Assembly (NCBI GenBank): GCA_963210315.1
Contig: OY723246.1
Location: forward strand, 1 to 64,000
Length of the DNA: 64,000 nt
Source of the DNA: Rhynchopus euleeides
Lineage: Eukaryota; Euglenozoa; Diplonemea; Diplonemida; Diplonemidae
Direction of reading: 5' to 3'
Part shown: positions 10,589-20,500 of the stretch, piece by piece
Layout: each line of letters opens with the position of its first letter
Position numbering within the stretch: position 1 is the stretch's first letter
Program-made: the position numbers and the translations under genes
The notes under the pieces: generated by a model
What the model saw: only the letters and a program-made list of their open reading frames with translations
The model's database searches: none
What the model was told of the DNA's origin: nothing

Positions 10589-10777
10589 TAAGCACACTCG
10601 TGTGAGCGGAAAGCGCCCCACCACAGCTGCAACCAAACGTGCTCTATACACTAACCCCACCCTTCATCAGGCTCAGGGTGTGATCAGTTCAGGGTTTTGT
10701 GTGTAGAAGCGTCAACGCAACAAACAAAAGGAAATTCATCAGAGCGGTTGTAGCTGTGAAGTGATAGGGCGCTTTTT
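10589..10777 (-). mobile_element. Solo split-direct-repeat unit of a YR retrotransposon (A-core-B), inverted copy
   Basis: About 189 bp, the reverse complement of the unit at 43,275-43,464. In the minus sense: end AAAAGCGCCC, a CCGCTCT...TTTGTTTGTT arm, core GCGTTGACGCTTCTAC, a B arm and the end GGGCGCTTTCCGCTCAC. The outer ends are inverted repeats of each other. It has the composition of the A1-B1 unit at the edge of YR1, without coding DNA, and is best read as the solo product of recombination at the core, comparable to a solo LTR. Confidence 0.7.
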
Positions 10778-10945
10778 GGCACCCGGGGGCGAACCGGGGG
10801 ACTGCTACACTCCTTTCTCTGCTCACGGGTGTCTGCTGCATGTCGAGGCGAGAAGCAAGGTGACATGCAGGGCGGAAGCCATCGACACCCGTGTTGTTGG
10901 TCATCTGCTGCAGAGGCTAGAGAGCCGTGTACTCGGCATGTTCGA

Positions 10946-11489
10946 ACAACAATGGCTGGGCGTCCTCTCCAGTCTCCTCCCAAGGGGTGACCATCGAAAA
11001 CGCCCACGGCTGGAAACGCGCAAAAAACAGGGTCGAGAGTTTCCCAGTCGAGCGGTTCCCAAGACCGAGCGGTCCATCCTTGCAAACCACTCGACCGGGG
11101 GGAGAGAACAGGGGAGAAGCGAGAAGGGGCGAAATCAAGTCGAATGGTGGATGCATGGAGAGAAATTACAGGGGTCCGTGGTGCCGTGGTCCTCACACAT
11201 GTTCTGCTTGTGCCACTCCGAGCCGGCGGCCGACACCATCTGAGCACTCCGAACCCCCCCAAAGGACAAGACTATGCACACTGTGCAGGACTCTATTAAG
11301 GGAGGGGGGGGGGGGAGATGGTCTGGTTTGGTTGATTAGGCGCTGAGGGCCAGGCTGTCGACCTGGTCCCCCAGCTCGAAGGGCAAATTATCCACACTGG
11401 GGAATCATCACACGAGCACTCAAACTGTACACACTCGTGACGACTCTGGGAGGGGGGGGGGGGGGGGGGGAGTGGGGATGTTAAGGATG
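10946..11489. other. Intergenic stretch without recognisable gene
   Basis: GC-rich sequence with short G homopolymers near 11,305 and at 11,450-11,470. I see no coding frame with a recognisable protein on either strand. Part of it may be the 3' UTR of the non-LTR copy 2, whose 3' terminus I cannot place. Confidence 0.4.
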
Positions 11490-11544
11490 CTATGCGTTAG
11501 ACGGCCCCGCCCTGCGGGGCCACGCACAGACGTGTAATGCCCGC

Positions 11545-14500
11545 TCATCTGCGGGCCCCCCTGCCAGCGCCCATGATGGTCGGCTCATGCCGGCCCGCAC
11601 GGCGCTCCCTTCCGCTGCCCCTGTCTGCACCATCACCTCCTCGACGATCACGACAGTCCCCGCTGCCCCTGCCGCCATCACGTCGGTCACGCTCCTGTCG
11701 TTGCACACGCCGCTTCCTCTTCAGGGCCGCCTTCTGGCGCTTGTTGGCGTGCGAGTCGACCCGCTTGCAGGCCAGGTACTCGGCGTTTCCCTCCTGCGAG
11801 CCCTGCCGACCCCCTGTGGTGTAGTAGGTCGCGTCGACCGCCCGCCTGTCTGCGATCCACTGCTTGAACACACAGTGTGCCGTCGCCGCCGCCCCCGCAT
11901 GCGGCCCATTCCTGCCGAACAGCCCTTCCCAGCCGTCCGCCGAGTCCGGGATACACGCCGCGTCCGCCGCACCACTCGCCGCCGCCATCGCCGCGCAGGG
12001 GAATACCCTCACGCCCTCCACCATCGCGGTGCCGTCCTCACTGCTTCCTGCCCACTGCTCCTTCCTCGCCCTCTCCGCAGGGATCCGCACCCACGACACA
12101 CGGGTGGCTGTCTGTTGTTGGTTGCCTCCCATTGACCCGTCGGACTGCTCGGCCACGTTGTCCGACATCTCCTCCTGCACCTCGTCGTCATCGAAGGCGA
12201 AGTCCCCCTGCGGTAGAGCCTCCTGCACCGCCGCTGTCGTTGTCGCCGCTGAGGCTGGTGCCTGCTGGAGGATGGCTGAAGGTGTTGTAGTGGAACCTTC
12301 CCCCAGGGGCGTCGTCTCTGCCGCCGTTGTCGCTGTCGTAGTTGTTGCCGGTGCCGCCGTTGCTGCCTCGGCCGATGCTCGCGCTGCTCTGGGTGCCTCC
12401 TCTGCTGCCCCGCTGGTCTGCGCCTCTGTCGTCTGCTGGGGGATGGCTGAAGGTTTGTTGTTGGAACCTTCCCCCAGAGACGTCACGTCCCCACCAGTCT
12501 GCCTCGGCCCCCGGCTCCCTGTCGGAGGGGGGACCGGGGGTGCCCCACTGCACCCCCTGTACGCGGTGGGGCACCTTTCACGGCACGTGAGGCACACTGC
12601 CACCCCACACTCGCCGCACCCCCAGCACCCGCGAGGGCCCACCGGCGTGGTGCACGCGCCGCAGCTCGTCTGCCATCCCACCTGGAGGCGCATCCGCTTC
12701 GCCTGCTCGCACCCTCGCACGCGCTTGTCCTGCCCCACAGGACACGTGTCCACCTCCCGCGCCCACTGCTGTAGCGGCTCGGGCAGGACCACCGGCACGA
12801 AGTGGCCCACCGCTGTGCCGTCTGCTTGCCCTGACTCATCCACAAAAGCCACTGCCGCCATTGCTACCGCCCTCTCCGCCGCGCGCCACACCCTGACGCC
12901 ACAGCCTTGCCTCCGGAAGGAGAGGATGGTGATTCGGAGGGCCCGTGCGAGCCCCCCGAGGACCAGCTCGTCAGCCCACGACTGCAGACCTGGCCCTGCC
13001 CCTCTTCTGCTCATCTGCTGTGCCCACACCTCCGGCTCCCCTCCCTCAACCATTGTGCGGAGCCCTGCGTGCTGCATCACCGCCTTCACTGCCCGCGTCC
13101 TCGCTTCGGCCGCTGTCACCTTGAGCCCAGTGGGTAGCTGGGCGACGACCGCGTCGAACAGGCAGTCGCCCACTGTGTACGCCGCCTTCCATCGCACCTG
13201 CCCCTGGAGGGACCTCACCAGCTCCTCGACCCCCAGGCACTGCGACACATCGGAGGGGGCGGCGCTCTGCCACTGGGCGATGAAGGCCGCCACTGGCTCC
13301 GTGCCTGCGAGCTCCTGCACCAGCTGCCACCTGCTCGCCTCCCGCGCCTGCCGCTCCTCCTCCGAGGCCGGCTCCGCGTTTGCGTCGGTCGCCATCGGTG
13401 TGCCCTGGGGAGTAGGTGCGCACCCGTCCAGATACACACACCCCCCAATCGAGGTCTCACCCGCTTCCGCCTGATCTTCCGCCGCGTCCACCTCCATCTC
13501 CTGTTTCACGCCCGTCGGCGCTGCCCAGCCTTGCGAGCGGCCGGCTTCCGACGCTTTCACGAGCTGGATCTTGGGGCACGCACAGGGTAGGCCCGACCCC
13601 CCGCACGCCTCACACGCGGCCCGCATGCAGTGCCCGCATCGGAGGTGGCGTGCCCGCGGCGGGATCTCAACCGCACAGATGTGGCACTCCGCCCCTTTGT
13701 CACCTGCCACCACCCTGTCCATCTGCGTGCCCAGCTCTGCCTCGGGGCCCTCGGGCATCTGCGACAGGTCCATGTCGACGTCGACCCGCACGAAGCCCTT
13801 GCCCACCGCACACAACGAGAAGCGCCCACCCACCTGCGCTCCCGGCGCCGGCCTGCACAACACAGGCTCCCCAAAGTCACGGATGACCAGGATCTCGCTG
13901 CGCGTCACCACCGCCAGCGCCCGCAGCAGCGCCAGGTCCGCCCACGCACACTCCGCCATTGACCCATCTGCCTCCTGTGGGGCCAGCATCCGACGGCTCC
14001 ACTCAGTCGGGTCGTCCACCTCTCGACGTAGTGCCGGCGCATGCAGAACCAAAGCCACAGCCTGTCTGCGTGCCTGTGAGAGGCTGCACGGCGCCCCTCG
14101 ACCAGCCATTATGGCACTCAAACCATCACCCGCCTTGCCCCGAGGTAAAACTGCACCCAGCTGCTTCAGCTGGTACCACGCCGGGAGGCTGGCCGCGCAC
14201 CCCGTCACGCACTGCCCCACCGTCCGGGACCCGCCGGGATCGCACCGCCTGCGCCACTGCGCCAGCTTCGCGTCGAAAACCCGCTCCTCTTGCGGGGTCG
14301 GGTCACTGGGGGGGGCGTCGTCCCCCTCGCTGCCCTCATCCTCGTCAACGTCCGGCGCGTCTGGGGGCACTTCCTCCATGACGACCCCCGGCATCAGGTC
14401 CCCGAACTTCACATACGTCTCGGGGTCGATCACCGGGGTCTTCGTCAGCTCCACTCGCTGCCTCCCCTGCCCTGCCACCGTGCACAGCCTCCCACACGAC

Positions 14501-17500
14501 TCGAGCGACGCACCCACTGCCTTCTGGAAGGCCCACCCCATGCTGCGGGCCGTCTGTTGTGCCACTTGCACCCGCCCGACCCCCAGCTTGGCTGCCCCCA
14601 ATGACACGAGGCGGTTCATGATGGAGTGTGCCCGCTGGCCCCAGCCCCCAAAAAGCTCGACCACAAATGGCTCGAAGGCAAGGCGGCCCGTCCGCACGGC
14701 CTCATCCTCGCGGTACTTCCAGACCTTCGTAGTCTGCCGCCGCGCCGCTGCCCCGCCTACCGTCCTGGCTGCCAGCTGCAGAAACGACGGGGCCAGGGGG
14801 TTCACCACCGCTACATCTATGGCAGTGACTCGACCATCCAGGAATCCCTGCTGCAACGTGACATCCCCTGGGCGTCTCCTGTCTCCCTCCAGCAGACCCA
14901 ATGTCTCCCGCTCGGCTCTCAAGCCACCCTGTCGCGCTGCTCGCAGCAAAGCATCCGCCACCGCCTCGTGGCGCGTGATGGCCCCACCCCCCTTCTCGCA
15001 GAGGGTGGCATGCAGACCGTGCGCGTCCATCACCCCATCCTTCCCGCAGCATTCACACCGCGCCAGCGATTCGTACAGCGGAAGGCCTAAGCGATACCTG
15101 AGCACTGCTTGGAACGGCAGCGGGGGCATCGCCTCCCAGCGAGCCGGGTTTCCCGTCAGCCACGCACCGCACCCTGGCAGCAGGAGAGACTGCATCCGGG
15201 CCCGCGTCACCGCATCCGCCTCATCCATCAGCGCGTTGTACCACCTCTCCAGAATGCCCAGCGAGAGCGAGCGCTGCTCGGGGGCTCTCTCCGGAGGTGC
15301 CTCGGTGTCCAGACGCCAGCCCTCAGCTACCATTTCGTTATACGAGGAGGCCGTCTGCCTCCAGCCCTCTGCATCCCACACGAAGTCTCGGTCCAGCCGT
15401 CGGCACAGCGCTGCGGTCCCCGCACTCGAAGCCAGCGCCGCCGCATGCCAATGGTCGGCCGACTTGCGTATCCCCAGACCTCCGATTCGAACAGGGAGGG
15501 ACGCCTGCAACATCGCTTCTTGTGGGAGGCAGTCGTCGTCGTAGCCCAGAAGCTTCGCGAGGCTCCGCTGCACGCGCGCGTCGTACCTCTTGAGGTAGCC
15601 CGTCACCCCTTTGAAACCAATCGCACGCATAAAGAACACCATGCGCGCGAACCCCAGGCACTCACGCAGCAGGGCAAATGCGGCCTGCGAGTCAGTCAGC
15701 TTGTCGAGGGCGTCCAGGGAGGTCACAAACTGGTCCACCCGCTCCGACATGAACTGCTCGCACCACGCCGCATCCCCTATCGGGGCTCCGAGCAGCTCGA
15801 AGTTGCCGTCCCGCATCCACCTGATGCCCGGGATGGGCGAGTTCTTCGGCTTCTCGACCACCTTCAGTCCCCATCCAGCCCACTCCTGCACGGAATGCCC
15901 CGTCCCCCTGCCGCTCAGGTCCACCAGCTCGCACTTGTCCTCACGGACCTGCAGACCCAAGTGCTTGCACCGCTCGACGATGAGCCGGTACGCCTGGCCG
16001 ACCGCGTATCCGCTCCCCATGATCACCCCGTCATCGAGGTACCACACCGCCCCGTGTATCCCCTTGATCTGCTTCACCTCCTCAGCCACGGGGGCGATCG
16101 CGAGGGAGAAGAGCAGTGGGCCGAGGGGGTCACCCTGCTGCACACCACACGACGACGTCACACATTCCTTCCCGAACTGCAGCTTCGACGGGCTCGCGTA
16201 GCACCATGCGACCCACGGCAGCATCCCCGGAAACTTCTGCTCCACCTCTCTCAGGAAGGCTGAGCGATCCACCGCATTAAACGCGTTGGTGAAATCGACT
16301 TTCAGGATGCACGCGTCTTGCCCCCGCCGCCTGGCCGCGTAGTTGGCCGTCACAGCCGTCGCCGCCTCCGCTCCCTGTCGCACCGCCACACCAACCTGCC
16401 CACTGCGGAGGAGAACAGCCTTCGCTTCGTCCCGGTGGCGCGCTGCGAGGAGCTTGGCCACGAGCCGTCTCAACGATTCGCCACACGCGATCGGCCGTAC
16501 CTCCTTCTCCGACTTCCTCAGCGCTGTCAGGTTTGCCCCCGCCAACCAGGGCTGGACAGACGCCGGGGCCGCACCCCGCGCCATGGCGTTCACGAGGTGG
16601 GTCAGTGCCGGGAGGGCCCGCGCCGTCGGGTGCGTCACCGCCGCCTTCAGATGGTCCGGTCGTAGGCCCAGAGCCCCGCCTGCAGAACCCGTGGGGAATC
16701 CCTTCACCCCCTGCAGCACCTGGAGCGGCGAGAAGGCGTCACAGAGCGTCGCGTCCGGCTTGCTGCACCGCGCAACCTTGCCGACCGGGTGCTTCGCCTT
16801 CAGCTTCTTCAGCGTGTCGGTGTCTTTGGGCGCCACCGCCTCCGGGGTGAGCGCCTTCACCGCTGCCGAAGTCCGGCCCTGCGCCGTCAGCTTCTGCACC
16901 CGTCCCTGCCAGCGGCGGTGCTCCTCCGTCGGGTCCTGCGAACCCCTCGACGCCCGTGACGGGCCCGCCGGCTGCCTCTTCCCTGCCTCGGCCGCCCATA
17001 CTTGGGCGAACTCGCCCTGGCGCAAGCGTCCCAGCATCATCCGTCGCTGTCGAAGCGTCTGGGCTTTGCGTGACTTGCCCATTTTTTCCTTGCGGAGCAC
17101 CAACAGAGGTAGCATCGCCAGCACTCGCCAGGAACCGTCCGTCTGCGTCGTCGCCACCTCCCTGCACGCATCCCGGAACAGCCCCGCCCACTCGCCCTGC
17201 AGCTCCTTGGGGACCGACTCCCACGTCCGCACATCCGCCTGCGCAATCTGCTCCCAGGACGGCAGACCCTCGTAGCGGCCTTGTGCGCTGCTCGGCGACC
17301 CTATCTCCTCCTCCTGCACCGTCGGGTGGCACCTGTCGCACACCTCCTCCGCCTTCCTGCGTGAGGCCAGCAGCGACATCACTCTGCTGCACACCGCACA
17401 TGTTCTGAGTCCCGCTTGCCGCAGTATCTCCTGCATGGCGTGCGGCCCGAAGCAGCCCTCCGCCATGTGCCCATCCATGTGCGGCGTCAGATAGCTTTTC

Positions 17501-20500
17501 GATGCAAAGGGGGCCCCACCCTGCACCAGTGACCGACTGCAGGAGTCGATGGGGCACCACCTCCCGGCGGTGGGGACGTCCACCAGCTTCCCCGTCAGGT
17601 CCTCCTCTCCACTGCTCTCCGACGGCTGCTCCACTGCGTTGCGCGCCGTCAAAATGGGGCTCCTCGCCCCCTCCTCCAGCTGCGCCATGACGGTTTCCCG
17701 GACCGTGTCTCCGATCCGCACCTGCTCATAGTGTCCTCCGGCGAGGGCCACTACCTTCACAGGGCTCGTCGACACCTTGCCCGGCCCCCGCTCCGCCTTC
17801 GGCCGCTTCGGTTTCGGTCCAATGAGGAGGTTGGGCTGGCCCGGCTGCACCACCAACACCTGGAACCTCCCCTGACGCGCCACCAACTGCAGGGTCAGGT
17901 GGTCCATGTGCCGCTCACCGCGGACTCCAGCCAGGTACCCCGCGTACGCCTCCGCGGTGCCGAGCATGTTCCGGAGGCTCGGCTGTTGCGTCGCGAGGGT
18001 CGCGATGGTCTCCCGCACCCCCTGAACGTCACCCTGCTTGTATCCCAGGGCCAGATACCCGCAGTCGTTCAGGGAGGCGTTCGGGACTCGTGAGGCCCCT
18101 GCCGGCAGGGAGGCGTCGACATCCCGCATGTCCGGCCCCTTGCCTCCGCCCCGCAACGCATCCGGTGGGAGCTGCAGGCGTGGCGCGCTTCCGTCCCAGA
18201 CCAGCAAACCCCTCTCCATCAGCCTCGTCGCCTGCGCCTCCGACGTGACCGCACAGGCGACTCCCGTCTCCGAGGGGGCCAGCACGACCTTGGGGTACCG
18301 TCTGAGGGCCGCTCGGGTTTTGGCCCGGTACGACGGCGCTGCGTACACCACCGGTTGCTGCCCGCCCTGCACCCACACCACCACGCACTCCCCCGTGTCA
18401 GCCCACCGCTGCAGCGCGCCAGCTGACACTTCCAGGTTCTCCCCTGGCACGCAGCTTCGCACACCCACCCCTCGCAGCTCTGCTAGGGCCTCCTCAGGTG
18501 GTCCGTGCGGCCTCCAGCACTCCGAAGACCCGCACTTCACGCCCAGTCCGGGTCCGGGGCACATCACGCTACCCTCACTGCGGGCGTCCCGGAACCCCCG
18601 CACCCCCATGACGGCTGACCGCCGCATCAGGAGACGCCCTCCTCCCACCCACCACTGCGACACTGCCCTGCCCGGTCGGCGCGCCCGCCACCTGCGTCTG
18701 GGCTGGCGGCCCTTCCGGCGGCGTGTCCCGAAGAGCCACCAGATGCTCAGCTGCGCGCCCCCCAGAAGCAGCCACGGGCTCGCGACACCGCACAGTTCCA
18801 GCACCCATCCGCCTGCTGCGCCTGCTGCACCATCCATCCATACGAAACCCTCTGCACCCCACGCCGGCAGCAGCCCCATCGGGTCCGCCACCCCCGCCAG
18901 CGCCACCACCATCCACAGCGCTAGGATGCAGGCCTGCGCCACGCTTGGCCACCACGCCACGCGAGCGCGGAGGATCGCCCACTGCGCTCCGAGCCAGCCC
19001 GCGCTCAGCAGGACCGCGCTGCACCCCGGCAAACCCTCCCAGCCACCTGCCTCCGCCTCCACACTCGCACCGCACCAGAGCGTCCACCCGATCCACACCA
19101 GCTGCAGGCGGGCGACGCGGAGGCGGCCCGCTGCCATGAGCCCCCAGGCTGCTCGCCCCGTCACCTGCGCTACCCATGCCACACTGGCTCCCACGTCGCC
19201 GCAGAGCAGCGCCACCCCCGCCACCATTGGCCCCATGATGCCGCTCCGCTGCGCCGCCCACCATAACACCCGGAGTAGTCTGGCCCGGCCGTGAAGGCCC
19301 CATCCTGCCCCACAGGTGCCGTCGTTGCCGCTGCCGCAGACTGTCTTCAGACCAGTGAGGGTCGGCCTGGGGTCACCACTCGTCTGCCCGCCACCACCCG
19401 GCCCGGCCCGCTTGGACTCGCACTCCCCTTTCGACCCAGCCGCTGATGCGCCCGTGTCGGTCAGGCTCGGGTCCTCGTCGCAGGTGCCGATGACGTCGTC
19501 CCTCCTTGTCCGGCTCTGTTCATCCCCCCACACGTGCGCACCAGTGTTGGTCAGGCTCGGGTCCTTGCCGCGTGTGCAGATGACGTCGTCCCCCAAGCAC
19601 TTCATGTTGGGGTCCTTGGTCCGACCGTCACCCCCCGGCTTTGCCACGGCCTCATCGCGTGTGTATGTTGTCTTCACCCCAGTCACCGTCACCGTGTTGT
19701 TGTCCACGCAGGTGCAAGTGGAGCCCTTCAGGTCGGAGAGGGCCGGCTTGGGGTCAGCACACGTCTGTCTGCCACCACACATCCCCCCTGGCCCGCTGAA
19801 TTTCCTCAGGCCCGACCTCGCCATGCTGTAAACCACCCCGCTGCGACGCTCCCGCACCGTGGCGCTCCGCAACCCTTTCAAGCCCCTCACACGTACTTTG
19901 CCTTTGTCGTCCCCAGTCGCCAGACGCTCGCCGTGGGTCCTCGCTGCCCTGTACACGCTGCAGTCCAACATGCACCCCACCTCCTTCGTTGATGTCAGCT
20001 GCCTGCAGATAGTGTCGTCTGAATCGCCCGTTGCCCACCGCGTCCCACAGACAGGGAATGCAGTAGAAAAAGTCCCGTTGCTGTGTGCTAGGCCCGCAGT
20101 AGTGATGGCGCCACATGTAGTGATGTGTCCGTTGTCGTAGTGACCCGCAGCACGCGGCGTCTCACACCCCGTCAGTGCGATGCGGTATGTATTGTTGCGA
20201 TGCATCGACGCGAAGACCGCTGGTGTCCTGACCCTGAGCCGGCGTGGGGTTAGCTGAACAGCGCACCCTTTCGCGCGACCCGTGTCGGCCACTCGAGTCT
20301 GTCCGTCGCCACGCTCGGCCGCTCCGATGCTGGTTCGGCTCGGGCCCTTTTCGCAGGTGCAGATGACGTCGTTCCTCCGCGAGTACTTCATGTTGGGGTC
20401 CTTGCAGGCCTGGCCATCCTCACCCGGCCCTGCCACGCCCTTGTCGAATGCCGCCTTCGCACCAGTCTCCTTCACCGTGTTGTTGTCATCACAGGTGCGG

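Larger units (their letters stand above)
9164..10945 (-). repeat. Poly(A)-tailed composite repeat, unit 1, with expanded minisatellite
   Basis: The 3' unique part and A-tail (T run 9164-9176) match the two neighbouring units. The minisatellite is expanded to about 1.1 kb (9485-10580). A solo YR unit (10,589-10,777) interrupts it, after which a diverged copy of the 5' unique part follows (about 10,785-10,945), ending in a TGTTCGAAC motif like the other units. Confidence 0.65.

Noticed and set aside
9316..10605. Long open frame encoding repeated ICMHSAH and ICMHTLF units
   Set aside because: It is the translation of the 33/27-bp minisatellite, whose units are multiples of three; no start context or non-repeat domain supports a protein.
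10785..10830. tRNA-like B box (GGTTCGCCCCC, minus strand) that might mark a SINE head
   Set aside because: No A box at the right distance and no cloverleaf could be drawn.
13571..15544. 657-codon plus-strand frame
   Set aside because: It is antisense to the RT/endonuclease part of the non-LTR ORF; the motifs are all on the minus strand and the GC-rich codons create the shadow.
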